DNA of 60,000 nt from Cryptomeria japonica (lineage: Eukaryota; Streptophyta; Pinopsida; Cupressales; Cupressaceae): positions 571,103,152 to 571,163,151 of the forward strand of contig NC_081410.1 of assembly GCF_030272615.1 (NCBI RefSeq). Reading direction: 5' to 3'. This document shows, piece after piece, positions 22,101 through 32,193 of this stretch; positions within the stretch are counted from its first letter, which is position 1; every line of letters begins with the position of its first letter. The notes beneath the pieces are model-generated. The model worked only from the letters and a program-made list of their open reading frames with translations, did not search any database and had not been told where the DNA came from. The position numbers and the translations under genes are program-made.

Positions 22101-23708
22101 ATGGGAGACATGAATGCGGGTGTGATAACTAGAACAAGGCTTATAGATAATTATTGTATGATTTCCACCATTGAGCCTAGAAGTGCAAAAGAAGCATTTG
22201 TAGATGAAGACTCGATCAAGGCAATAGAAGAAGAAATTTACCAGATAGAGAAGAACAATACTTGGTCATTGGTACCTAGACTAAAGAACAAGAATTTAAT
22301 AGGTACAAAATGGGTATTCAGAAATAAACTGAATGAAGATGGAGTAGTGGTCAGAAATAAAGCCAGACTGGTATGCAAAGGATATGCACAAGAAGAAGTT
22401 GAAGACTATGGTGAGACATTTGTACTAGTTGCAAGATTGGTAGGAGTAAGGACTGTACTTGTATTTGTAGCATACAAAGGATTTAAAGTATATCAGATGG
22501 ATGTTAAGTCAACATTCCTAAATGGAATATTGGAAGAGGAAGTCTACATTGAGAAACCAGATGGTTATGCTTTAACTGTAGAAAAGGACATGGTGTGCAA
22601 ATTACATAAGGCATTATATGGACTAAAGCAAGCACCTAGATCATGGAATGAAAGATTGCACTCTCACTTGGTGAAGACAGATTTTCAAAGAATTGGCGAA
22701 GATAGTAACATATATCTCAAGTCAAAAGGAGATAAGATATTGGTAAGTGAGGTATTTGTTGATGATATAATTTTTGGAGGAAATGATAATATGTATCATG
22801 ACTTTTCTGATGAAATGAAGAATGAGTTTGAGATGTCACTGGTAGGTGAGATAAAAAAATTCATAGGTCTACAAATCCAACAGATGAAGGAAGGTATTTT
22901 CATCACATAGTCTAAATATATGAAAGAATTATTGAAGACTTTAGGAATGGGCGACTGTAAACTAGTTGGAACACCAATGGTTACAGGTTGTAAATTATCT
23001 AAGGAGGATTATTCTTCATTAGGTAATGAAAAGGAGTACAAGTCAATGATAGGTAAACTACATTATGTTATCCACAACAGACCAGACATTGCTCATGCAG
23101 TAGGATTGGTTGCCATATTTCAGAAAAGCTCAAAGGAGACACACATGGTAGTAACTTAGAGAATTTTCAGATATTTGAAAGGCACAATTTATTATGGATT
23201 ATGGTATCCATATGCATGAGACTTTGATTTAAAAGTCTATACAGATGCAGACTGGGCAGATAATGTTGATGATAGGAAGAGTACAACCAGAGGATCATTC
23301 TTTCTTGGAGGAAGACTAGTGTCTTGGAGAAGCAAGAAACAAAGTTGTATCTCTCAATCAACTACAAAAGCTGAATATGTTTCAACATATATGAATTATA
23401 CCCAAGCAATCTGGATGAAACACATTTTGGAAGGTTTCAAGTTGAAGCTATCATAACCAGTAAGGACTTTTTGTGATAACACCAGTGCAATAAACATTTC
23501 TAAGAACTCGGTGTTGCATGCTAGGACAAAGCACATTGAGCTGAAGTATCATTTATTGAGAGAGAAAGTGCAACGTAGAGATGTGTCACTAGAGCATGTA
23601 TCTACTAGGGAACAACTACCAAATATCTTTACTAAACCTCTACCTAAGGATACATTTGAGTATCTTAGAGGTAAGTTAGGGATTGTACCCATACATGAAG
23701 TCAATTAA
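22101..23708 (+). pseudogene. Copia A reverse transcriptase and RNase H
   Basis: The third frame carries the Copia RT with TWSLVPRLKNKNLIGTKWVF, KARLVCKGYAQ, QMDVKSTFLNGILEEEVYIE, LYGLKQAPRSW and the catalytic FVDDIIFGG (YVDD expected; Tyr to Phe). RNase H follows with YTDADWADNVDDRKST, the AEY region and a C-terminal THIELKYHLLRE-like segment. The last part ends EQLPNIFTKPLPKDTF and stops at 23,706-23,708. In-frame stops lie at 22,908, 23,157 and several later positions. The intact enzyme would copy element RNA into cDNA. Confidence 0.92.
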
Positions 23709-24025
23709 GTAGATGGGTAAGCCATTAGTCCCAAAGCTTATTGAAAATCTTGAAGTAGGATTGGTGTAGAGTGGAGCTACTCCATTGGGGGAGCAACTAG
23801 TTGTAGATCGGTGAAGCATGGAATGGTTACCCTTCACTTTGACATTATTGTCAAAGGGGGAGAAGAACTGTATATAATTGATAGCTAGTTACCAGTTGAA
23901 GACATGGAGATACAGTTGAAGGAGAGTATATGGAAATATAAATCAGGATTCCTATACCTATCTATATGCTTTAATCTCAATGATCACAATCAAAGGGTAT
24001 TGATATTTGTATTGATATCAATGCC

Positions 24026-24037
24026 AAAGGGGGAGAT
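24026..24037 (+). promoter_or_regulatory. Polypurine tract of Copia A
   Basis: The purine run aaagggggagat directly precedes the 3' LTR start and would prime plus-strand DNA synthesis. Further near-copies (gggggagcaac at about 23,787 and aaagggggagaag at about 23,854) lie upstream, as in Copia D. Confidence 0.85.
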
Positions 24038-24690
24038 TGTTGGGATTGCATGAAGATTGCATTGATGAAGTATAGTGTTGTCATTGATGTCAATAGCAAT
24101 CGGTAATGGTGTTGTATTGCAATTGGTAGTGATGCAGTAATGCAACCGGTAGTAAATCAATGAAGGCAACTAGTAACCCTAACCAGTTGATACATCGAAC
24201 CCTAACAGATGGAGCTTGGAGAATTAGTTCTGATTATCTATGATCGAATGATGATCGGAGATGAAGACGACATGTAAACATGATGCACATGATGTGTTTC
24301 AAAGTGGTTTTGGCACATGAAGATAACTTTTTATCTTAGGAATGAGCAAATGCATAGCATTAAGTGGAAAATATGTGATGAGCTACAAGATCCAATGTGC
24401 GGTGATCCAGGAGCGGTTGAAGTTGTCTAGAACAATGTGTAATTGATTGCTATGTAATCTAACAGTTATGACTGAACTGATATGTTTGTAATCTCTATGA
24501 TATTTGTAGGTTTTGTGTTGTGTTACCAACCTATTGTATTTATATTTAAGGTTGATGAGTTGTTTGTAATTATGTTGGCAAATTTGCTTAAGAGTGGCAG
24601 TGTGACTATTGCTGAACTAGGACGAGTGTCTGCAAAATATTGTGAAGGTAGATAGGAGAAAAAAAGGATCTGACTAAGCGAGATAGTGCT
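24038..24690 (+). repeat. Truncated 3' LTR of Copia A
   Basis: It starts tgttgggattgcatgaag and follows the 5' LTR up to ctgactaagcgagatagtgct (compare the 5' LTR near 18,780). There the LTR of Gypsy B begins. The last five bases, gtgct, are the candidate left target duplication for Gypsy B; its partner is outside the window. Confidence 0.88.
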
Positions 24691-24715
24691 TGTAGACACC
24701 TAAAATTGTCCAATC

Positions 24716-24948
24716 TAATTAAATAAATATGTTATTTATTTAATTACTTTAGCCTAATTCTTCTATTAATTAAATAAATCTTTATTTATTTAATTAATTC
24801 ATTTATCCTCTTCTAGCCTTATTTCTCATTTAAATAAATATATTATTTATTTAAATTATCCTTTTTTCTAAATTAAATAAATATCTTATTTATTTAATTG
24901 ATCCCACTTCCTCTATTAATTAAATAAATCTTTATTTATTTAATTAAT
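24716..24948. repeat. Five AT-rich hairpins within the Gypsy B LTR
   Basis: Palindromes built from taattaaataaat and its complement lie at 24716-24745, 24765-24798, 24828-24856, 24870-24899 and 24915-24948. The second and fifth are the same 34-bp palindrome, and their flanks also match, so part of the array arose by a duplication of about 150 bp. Confidence 0.88.
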
Positions 24949-25108
24949 TCATTAACCTTTTCTACCCATGACACATGTCATTCATCTTTTAATTCATACA
25001 CTACCTACCCCTTTCATTATTTTATTATTTCTTCTACCTACCCTCTAATCATAGCCAACCTCCTTTTACACCTCTCAATCTTATCCCTCCATTTCATATA
25101 ATGTCTTC

Positions 25109-25117
25109 TATATAAGG
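25109..25117 (+). promoter_or_regulatory. TATA box in Gypsy B LTR
   Basis: The string tatataagg lies about 420 bp into the LTR in an AT-rich, CpG-poor setting, and is followed by a pyrimidine-rich stretch (cgcttccttc). It is the best promoter candidate for the element RNA. Confidence 0.6.
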
Positions 25118-25472
25118 AGACGCTTCCTTCATTATCAAACCCTAATGACCTGACTACTTGATCAATTGACTACTTGGCATATGTGATCCTACTTGCAACC
25201 GCATTTCGTTCTTTGTTGAGCTCTTGTGCACATAAAATCTGAGAGCAAATATATCAAGCAAGATCAATGGAGATAGGAAGAATGGAGATCCAAACCCTAT
25301 TGGACATGTGATGGTATGATCTTTGTGATTTCATTTGATTTGCATTGTCTTAGGTAATCTTCATATGTTATGGTGGATCCTTGTTGTTGTTAGGCTAGGG
25401 TTTTATGGTTGAATTCATTTAGCCTTTCAATATCATCATTATTATTATTATCTATTTTCACCATATACATTT

Positions 25473-25490
25473 TGGCATGCTTGGTGGGAC
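25473..25490 (+). promoter_or_regulatory. Probable primer binding site of Gypsy B
   Basis: The string tggcatgcttggtgggac starts with TGG, 3 nt after the inferred LTR end, the same spacing as in NA1 and NA2. I cannot assign the priming tRNA with certainty. It differs from the tRNA-Trp-type site of NA1 and NA2. Confidence 0.55.
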
Positions 25491-25579
25491 TCTTGTCCCT
25501 ATTGCATTTAACATCCTTGTTGCAGATTTTGGGTTTTGAAGTTACAAATCTGACATTTTCAACAGCATTTTTGATATTT

Positions 25580-25837
25580 TCGCATCTGCGTACTTTCGGA
25601 TCGCATTTTTGATTTTCTGTCACGTCTGTGACATCTGGAATCACGTCTATGTCCTTGATAGTATTTTATTTTGCAGATTCCAAAAATCGCGTCTGTGTTC
25701 CTCAGTCACGTCTGCGATGTTTTTAGACACATCTGTGTCCAAAAGTCGCGTCTAGGTTCTGGAGCCATGTCTGTGTCTCACAGAAGTGCGTCTGCATCAT
25801 AGAGTCACATCTGTGTTGGAGGTAATCACATCTGTGT
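25580..25837 (+). repeat. Array of cgtctgtgtt-like motifs in Gypsy B leader
   Basis: About eleven copies of a short motif, consensus tcacgtctgtgttc, recur roughly every 20 bp (for example near 25,619, 25,640, 25,687, 25,704, 25,725, 25,763, 25,803 and 25,823). The spacing is irregular and the sequence between motifs differs. This is not a simple tandem duplication. Confidence 0.75.
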
Positions 25838-27009
25838 GCATTGATTTCATTTTTGGAGTTTATTGATTCAGTTTTTGGTCTTGCATTTAATGTTTCAAAT
25901 CCGATTTATTTTGAGCTAACATTTTTAGATCTAGCTAACAAAACTGGTGCAACTTTTCTTGAAAGCAAAATTGTTTAGTTGAAGGCCCCTATTTTCACAG
26001 TCTTTTGGATTTAAAATTTACCTAACTTGTGTGCTTGCAGGAAGGGGTAATTATTTGAAACAGTCCAAACTACTAACAACTCTTTGTCGCAGGTCCTTGG
26101 TAAGGGTTTTTGGATTTTTATCATGTTCTTTGTTTTCAATAGACTAGCAAACACTTCAATTGGTGCACTAAAATTGAATCATTATCTTTTGTGTCTTGAG
26201 CAATAGGCTCTTTTTGTTTAATCTTTAGAGGGCCTGTCTTCCCGTGTGATCATTAGGACTACTAGTGAGAAGAGAACGACCCAAGTGGTAGCAAAAGAAA
26301 AGCCATCTTCTTCCAAACCACTATAAATAACTGTATTCATGGTGAAAACTATGAATAACGTGTGCTGATTAGTTCATATCGACACTATGTCTCCCCATAA
26401 ACCCGTTTGATCAAATTTATTTGATCAGTTGTAGGGTGTAACCCCTACCGGCTAGGAGCCTTCTGTATTTACAGAGCTGACAGTGCCACATATATGGCCA
26501 CACGAGCGGATGCCCTTACTAGCACCCTTTTGTTTTAGAAGCCCAAATCCTTCTAGTTGTTGGGGTAGGAGGTCGGACCTCTGGTAGCGGCCCACACACA
26601 TACGATTCTTAGTAGAGATACAAAGTTCACCACGGGGAGTTTCATGGGGACTGATGCTTGGCTGACCCGAGAAGTGAGTGCCGAGGGTGGAGCCAGTGAG
26701 GTCAAGCATCTAAGTATCTTCTCTAAATAGCATAGCCTCGAGGGTAAAACCTCATGTGGGATCAACAACTATTGTCTTGGCTAGCCATAAGAATTGTGCT
26801 TGACTTATTTTAAACATTCAAAACATTCAAGATCAAATAGCAAAACATTGTGTCTTTTGTGTCTTCAAGTGTATGCAAAACATTTTTTTTACATCAAACA
26901 ACACACTTTTCTTGGAGTCATTTTGAGTCTAGACCCTTGCAAACATTGAGTCTTCATCAACACTATGTCCTCTTGTCACGAAAAATGGTCAAACAGTCAA
27001 ATTTGGTCA
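25838..27009 (+). other. Gypsy B 5' leader, non-coding
   Basis: No coding frame is supported. A block at about 26,430-26,770 is clearly more GC-rich and complex than its flanks and resembles the conserved untranslated leader block seen in Tat-type elements, where packaging signals are expected. That function is an inference. The last five bases, ggtca, are the left TSD of NA1. Confidence 0.55.
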
Positions 27010-27349
27010 TGTAGCGTCGTAAATTGTACGCACTTGCTAGGGTGGTACAATTTCACACCTAGTTTAGCACCCGCCTTGGCGCATTTTGCATTTTGCATTG
27101 CATTTCCCCTTTAGCACTTAATTAATCAAATTAATTAGGTCTAAGGTTCTATTTCATCATCTCCCACATCATAAAGTTGGGCCCTTTCATTAAAGTGTGC
27201 CCCTTTCATTTTATTCTTCCAATACATCATTTAATCAAAAACCCTAATTAGGTCCTATTTCGAACTTGGGGGCTTGATTTCGGGGGTCAAAACATCTCAA
27301 AATCACCTGTAACTTCGGGATTCTCTCTAAAATCATCATATCCGACGGC

Positions 27350-27428
27350 CCTGAAAATTTGGTGAAAAGTTGTCGGGACCGTGGCGCCCGGTGCACATGG
27401 TCCCGGACATTTTTCCCGAAATTTTAGG
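27350..27428 (+). repeat. Recurrent hairpin with GGGACC...GGTCCC core (NA1 5' LTR copy)
   Basis: The left arm cctgaaaatttggtgaaaag, running on to gttgtcgggacc, pairs with the right arm ggtcccggacatttttcccg, running on to aaattttagg. Most positions pair, around a central gtggcgcccggtgcacat. The same structure occurs five more times in this window (34157-34235, 48131-48212, 48754-48837 and weaker copies in both NA2 LTRs). Confidence 0.8.
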
Positions 27429-27527
27429 AGCACGATCCAATCATAAAATAAAGATTAACCCCAAGAAATTGGCGGGATATTCAATCTCTAGGTCGGTCAA
27501 AAGTCAAAATTAAGACCTAGGGTTTCA

Positions 27528-27535
27528 TATATAAG
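27528..27535 (+). promoter_or_regulatory. TATA box in NA1 5' LTR
   Basis: The string tatataag lies about 520 bp into the LTR, and the identical string is at 34335-34342 in the 3' LTR. It is followed by agctctctttcttc, a pyrimidine-rich initiator-like context. It is a likely start region for the element RNA. Confidence 0.65.
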
Positions 27536-28148
27536 AGCTCTCTTTCTTCGTTTTAAAGGATCCGATTTTTGGCTTTCAAGGACCTTCTATGCAGCAAAAG
27601 AGCAGATCTTTGAAGACTTCAACAACATTCAACATCCTTCTATCAAGCATTTATCAATTTCATTAATCTATTTAGGGCTTGGAAGACATTGAAGAACAAT
27701 AGGAGATTACCGACTGACGATTGGCTTGTACTCCTCCCTTGAGGGTTGGGTATGATTTCATGTTGTTTTCATGTCTTTGCATAAGCTTCAATATATCCTT
27801 TATTCATGCTTTAGATCACATTGCATCTTGATTTAGAGCATTTACACTATCATTTACAAGCAATTAGGGTTTACTTTCTAGGTTGCTCTAGTTTGCTTTC
27901 TTGCATTTAAGGACCTTGCACACACACTAGGTCTGCACACACAATACATTTTACAATACAACTTGGCTATCCGTGGAGGTGGAAATCACCGAAGCGGGGG
28001 TTTGACTAAGGCAAAACCCTATATAGCCACCCAAACACCTTTTTAGATATAAGTGCAGGTTTCGGGACTCGGACGACGCCGCAAGTTACAGATCCGGAAG
28101 AAGCAGACGGAGACCAAACAACACACCAAATTCCAGCCCAGAAAGCTA

Positions 28149-28242
28149 GGACAGGGGCATGGGGCACACTGGTCTTGCCAGGACAGGGGCGCTGGGCACC
28201 CTGGTCCCTGGGACAGGGGCGCTGGGCGCCCTGGTCCTTCTG
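28149..28242 (+). repeat. Three tandem GC-rich units in NA1 LTR
   Basis: Units of 30-32 bp start ggacaggggc at 28,149, 28,181 and 28,211. Each carries a version of gctgggcgccctggtcc. The same array is in the 3' LTR (34,973 to about 35,066). A related single unit is in each NA2 LTR (about 43,451-43,495 and 50,215-50,260). Confidence 0.85.
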
Positions 28243-28681
28243 GCAGACAGCAAGTTTCAGCATTTTGACAGCTTTTCAGGTTGCAAAACAGCAGTTTTCG
28301 GAGTAGTTTCAGGGGCAGATTCAGGACAGTGGCGCCCACGCCCCCGTCCCGAACATTTTCAGTCAGATTTTAACTCCGGGTACACATTTGCATTCTTTTC
28401 TTGTCCTTGTGTTTACAGCTTTCCATTGTTTAAGTTCAATTCTGCAATCTTGTTATTAGTTCATACTTGCACTTTGGGGTTAGGGATTGAACTTGCATCA
28501 TTTCATCTTTCAATTGCAACAAAGGAATAGAAATCCTAATAGGTAGCCCATGGCTCTCTCTTCCACAAGAAGAAGTAGCCAATTGTGTGATACCTCTAGG
28601 CTCTTTCGTATTCCACAAGTGTGTGGTTGAAAGTGAGATTAGGGCATGCTTGCTTAGTGTCACTTTTTCTCCCACACATTT

Positions 28682-28700
28682 TGGTGAACCCGACGTGAAT
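28682..28700 (+). promoter_or_regulatory. Primer binding site of NA1 (tRNA-Trp type)
   Basis: TGGTGAACCCGACGTGAAT lies 3 nt after the LTR end. From memory of the plant nuclear tRNA-Trp sequence this is complementary to its 3' end, including CCA, over all 19 positions. Confidence 0.82.
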
Positions 28701-29022
28701 TCCAATCTTCTCTAATTCTGATTTATGTTTTCAAATTTGAGTGTTTATGCTATTTCAAAATCAAATTTGTATTTACAAGTTTTAATTTCTTGCAAGATTC
28801 AAAAATCTAGAGGAAATTTTTGCTAAAACCCTAATTTTTCAATTCAAAGTTGAACTTGTGGATAGCTTAATTGGGATCAATAATTTCAAATCTGATTTAG
28901 GAACTCATTTGAATCATAAATTTCATTTTCTAAATCTACATTCTAAGTGCTTGCATTGGTTAAAATTAAACATTTCCTTCTATTTTGCATGTGTTATCAT
29001 TTGAAAGAGGAAAATTGTTGTC

Positions 29023-32000
29023 ATGATGCATTCATTTCATAGATGTGATAATGGGTTAGCTTCCCTTGTTTCAATTTTTCCTTCTCCTAAAGAACCTCCC
29101 TCCATATATAACAACATTTTAGTGCCTAAAAGAGTTTCTAACAATCCCTTTGAGACTCACACATGCTCTAAGGATGAAGACTTTAAGAGTGATCTTGACA
29201 ATTCTCCTAAAATGTGCCCTTCCTATTTAGCTATCCTAGAGGAAGAGAATGATATCATAAACACCTTTCTTAATGTTACTTCACCTTCCCTACATGATGC
29301 CTCTCCAAGTGAAAAGGTATTGATGGACATTGAATTATTTTCTCCTAAAGTTGGTCCTCCCATTGGGGGCATGTTAGTGCAACAAGAGGTTATGAACACT
29401 TCTTTCAAAGATCTCCTTCCTAAGCATGAATCTTTGGAGAAATATGTTCATGTTCCTCCTAAAAAACACTCCCTTCATGAGGATCCTTTTGTGCAAGAAG
29501 ATGACAGTATCCCTACATTTCCTATTGATGGCATTTCCTTTTCCAACAAAATTCCCACTAGAGATGACGAATTAATGGTAAATGCTTACCCTTCTCCTAA
29601 AGTTGATCTTACCCATAAGCATCCCTTAGAGAAAGAAGATGAAATAATAAGTAATTTCCTTAATTCTCTCTCCCCTAAAGATCATATTGAACATATTTTG
29701 AGGAAAGAGGATGAGTTTAACACATCTATTGATTCTCTCCCTTCTAAGGATGAGGAATTAATAAACAATGTTATCTCCTCTCTCGAAATTGACAATACTT
29801 CAAACATTCCTTTCAACAACCTCACTATTTGGGATGAACCATTAGAAGAAGGTGTAGATTATTCTCTCTACCTTGATAGTTTCTCACCTTCCTTGAATAT
29901 CAATTATTCTCCCTCTAAAAACAAAGCATCTCCCTCTCCTCAACTTGGTTCTACTCATAAGGAAACCCTAGTTCAAAGCAAGATGGTTAACATCTCTTTC
30001 AAAGATCTCCCTCTCGAAAGTGAGACTTTAGAGAGTAATGTTGATCCTTCTCCTAGAGAGTTTATTCCCCATGTAGATCATTTGATGATAGAGGATGATA
30101 TGACCTTTCCTCTTCCTACTAGGACATCAATGCCTACCCCTTGTCTCTCTCCTAAAATTGATTTAATTCGTAATGAGATTTTAGTGCAAGAGAAGACTAT
30201 CAATAATTCTTCCAACACTTTTGTTCATTCCTCTAAACCATCCTCAATCAATTTGATACATGTGAATGAAACACCTAACAAACCTCTCTTCACTGTCCAA
30301 GGTGCTTGTCCTTCTCAAAATTCTCAACCTTTAAATAAGCCTATCTTAGTGGTTCAAGGTGGTTATGCTAATGATTCTTTTTGCACGCCTAAGAAACCTA
30401 TTATTACTGTGCAAGGAGGTTATTTTTCTAAGAGCCCTTATGAGTATGCTAAACAACTGACTAGAGAGAGTTATCATGCGGTTCCTCATACCTATAACAC
30501 AAGAAACAATAGGCAACCTAATCCTCCTCCAGTTATCCCAACTTCACTTCCTCCTTCCCAACCTATTCTTCCTCAAGCTCCTCAGATTTCACAAGTTCTT
30601 GGTAAGGAATATGATCTCATAGAACAACTTAAAACTACCCCTGCTAAGATATCCCTTTGGGATTTGATCCAAACTTCTTCCGCTCATCATGGAATGTTAC
30701 AAGATGCCTTGAAAGATTTGAATGTTCCTCCACCGAATACATCTAGTAATATAGCATCTTTAGTTAACTCTGTGATGAATCCTAAAGCTCAAATTGTGTT
30801 TACCCAAGATGAGTTGCCTACTAGTGAAATTCAACAACAATATGATCCCTTGATGATTGTGGTTATCATAAATGACACGGCTATAAGACGAACACTAGTA
30901 GATAATGGCTCTGGCCTTAATGTATGTAGCATTAATCTATTGCATAAGATGAATGTGGATACATCCCTTATTGAGCCTGACTCTCATCCCATTCGAGGCT
31001 TTGATAATGTGGCTAAGTCTTCATTAGGTATTATCACCTTACCCATCACAGTGGGACCTGTTACTTTGCCTACTCCTATCCATGTTATGTCGGGAAATCT
31101 AACATACAACTTGTTATTAGGGAGACCTTGGATTCACGGTATGCAAGCTGTCCCCTCTACATTGCATAGACAAGTTAAATTTATTTATAACAATAAGACA
31201 TATACCTTGATAGGTGATACTAAACTTCAGGCTTGTTTGCAAACATCTACTTCCAAAGGGAGTTCTTCTAAGCCTTCCTCTTCTAGTGACAACTCTTTAA
31301 ACAAAATACCTATGGATGAATCATCACCCTTTGATAATCAAAATTCTTGGGATGAGTCTAAAGCTCCTGAAGAAGATCCTTCTCAACTTGAGTCTACACA
31401 TGAAAAGGCTTTTGATCCTGAGAAGGTTCTCGCAAAAGACGATTGGGGATCTCTTGATTTTAATCCCACCTTTGTAGGTGAGTATAGGGTTCCTCCTAGA
31501 GATCTTAAAGGTAAAAAGAAGGAAGAAACTAAAAACCAATTAGTCTTACTTGAACCTATGAGCAATAATTTTGTGGCCGCTTCTCAAACTTCTTCTCCTC
31601 ACACCTCTAATTATGAAGAGTTTGATTCTTTGTCTTATGAAAAACCAGCTTCTCTTCCAGAAATGGCTGATCGTTATGGTCGTGGTTTTCGCATTTTTGC
31701 TAAGCATGGGTATCATGGAAATGGTTGTGGTGCTCATGAACAAGGGATAAAAGTTCCTCTAGAGACTAATTTTCACAATTATGCCTTTGGACTCGGCTAT
31801 AATCCCTGCAAACATACCAAAGCATCTAAAAGACCATCTCTCAATGTGAATGCTATATTTAGTAGTGATGATGATCTCACTTCAACTAAATCATCTTCTA
31901 CTTCTATCATCTCTCATTCCCCTCATAAGGAAATCTTGGCGATGAACAAATCCCTTTATGACTCCCCTCAAATTTCTAAATCCACTTATGAATCTTTATC

Positions 32001-32193
32001 TCCTATTCATCATAAAGTCCTTTCCTCTAGGGATAAGGCTCTAATAAATTACACTCATCCCTCTTCTAAGATTTATTGTGACTTTTCTTCTTCAATTTTT
32101 ATCATTTTATACATGTTTTTGATCTCACTTATAGTTGAGCATTTAGCATGTCATATTCAAATACCTCATTCAATCTATCATGTCTTTAAATAA
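29023..32193 (+). CDS. NA1 protein: retropepsin plus G-patch-like region, long disordered N-terminus
   Basis: This is an intact 1,056-aa frame in an element whose neighbours are all broken. Residues 1 to about 500 are Ser/Pro/Asp/Lys-rich, look disordered, and contain recurrent phrases such as SFKDLPL and SPK, plus three copies of KP(L/I)xxVQG(A/G)(C/Y) at about 420-465. About 530-565 matches the pre-protease linker of Tat-type polyproteins (EQLKTTPAKISLWDLI). The retropepsin has VDNGSGLNVC at about 625 and LLLGRPWIHGMQAVPS at about 697. A glycine-rich G-patch-like part lies at about 880-930 (YGRGFRIFAKHGYHG). The C-terminal 30 residues are hydrophobic, possibly a membrane segment or a run into non-coding sequence. 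No capsid, zinc knuckle, RT or integrase is seen. I chose the first of two adjacent ATGs; start 29026 is equally possible. Confidence 0.87.
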   Translation: MMHSFHRCDNGLASLVSIFPSPKEPPSIYNNILVPKRVSNNPFETHTCSKDEDFKSDLDNSPKMCPSYLAILEEENDIINTFLNVTSPSLHDASPSEKVLMDIELFSPKVGPPIGGMLVQQEVMNTSFKDLLPKHESLEKYVHVPPKKHSLHEDPFVQEDDSIPTFPIDGISFSNKIPTRDDELMVNAYPSPKVDLTHKHPLEKEDEIISNFLNSLSPKDHIEHILRKEDEFNTSIDSLPSKDEELINNVISSLEIDNTSNIPFNNLTIWDEPLEEGVDYSLYLDSFSPSLNINYSPSKNKASPSPQLGSTHKETLVQSKMVNISFKDLPLESETLESNVDPSPREFIPHVDHLMIEDDMTFPLPTRTSMPTPCLSPKIDLIRNEILVQEKTINNSSNTFVHSSKPSSINLIHVNETPNKPLFTVQGACPSQNSQPLNKPILVVQGGYANDSFCTPKKPIITVQGGYFSKSPYEYAKQLTRESYHAVPHTYNTRNNRQPNPPPVIPTSLPPSQPILPQAPQISQVLGKEYDLIEQLKTTPAKISLWDLIQTSSAHHGMLQDALKDLNVPPPNTSSNIASLVNSVMNPKAQIVFTQDELPTSEIQQQYDPLMIVVIINDTAIRRTLVDNGSGLNVCSINLLHKMNVDTSLIEPDSHPIRGFDNVAKSSLGIITLPITVGPVTLPTPIHVMSGNLTYNLLLGRPWIHGMQAVPSTLHRQVKFIYNNKTYTLIGDTKLQACLQTSTSKGSSSKPSSSSDNSLNKIPMDESSPFDNQNSWDESKAPEEDPSQLESTHEKAFDPEKVLAKDDWGSLDFNPTFVGEYRVPPRDLKGKKKEETKNQLVLLEPMSNNFVAASQTSSPHTSNYEEFDSLSYEKPASLPEMADRYGRGFRIFAKHGYHGNGCGAHEQGIKVPLETNFHNYAFGLGYNPCKHTKASKRPSLNVNAIFSSDDDLTSTKSSSTSIISHSPHKEILAMNKSLYDSPQISKSTYESLSPIHHKVLSSRDKALINYTHPSSKIYCDFSSSIFIILYMFLISLIVEHLACHIQIPHSIYHVFK

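Larger units (their letters stand above)
18118..24690 (+). mobile_element. Copia A: LTR retrotransposon, decayed, 3' LTR cut by Gypsy B
   Basis: The order LTR, primer binding site, Gag, protease, integrase, RT, RNase H, polypurine tract and LTR is the Ty1/Copia order. The 5' LTR begins tgttgg at 18,118 and the 3' LTR begins tgttgg at 24,038. At 24,690 the 3' LTR is interrupted by the start of another LTR (tgtagacacc), so the remaining part of this LTR must lie beyond the right edge of the window. The coding region has two frame changes and many stops. The shared part of the two LTRs differs at roughly 10% of positions by hand count, plus a deletion of about 30 bp, so this is the oldest element of the nest. 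Confidence 0.92.
24691..25469 (+). repeat. 5' LTR of Gypsy B
   Basis: It starts tgtagacacctaaaattgtc and is taken to end at catataca (25,469), 3 nt before the primer-binding-like tggcatgcttggtgggac. The length is 779 bp. The left third carries five AT-rich palindromes (separate entry) and the middle a TATA box. The right end is inferred from the TG...CA rule and the spacing to the primer site, since the 3' LTR is not in the window. Confidence 0.75.
27010..28678 (+). repeat. 5' LTR of NA1
   Basis: It runs from tgtagcgtcgtaaattgtac to ctcccacaca, 1,669 bp. It contains the 79-nt hairpin (27,350-27,428), a TATA box (27,528) and three GC-rich tandem units (28,149-28,242). The 3' LTR is 1,686 bp; the extra length is a small duplication of a cacacacactaggtttg unit. 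Confidence 0.95.

Noticed and set aside
28006-28530. Short frames in the GC-rich part of the NA1 LTR (and the matching set at 34,830-35,354)
   Set aside because: They arise from the tandem ggacaggggc units, occur on both strands and lie within LTRs, with no family resemblance.
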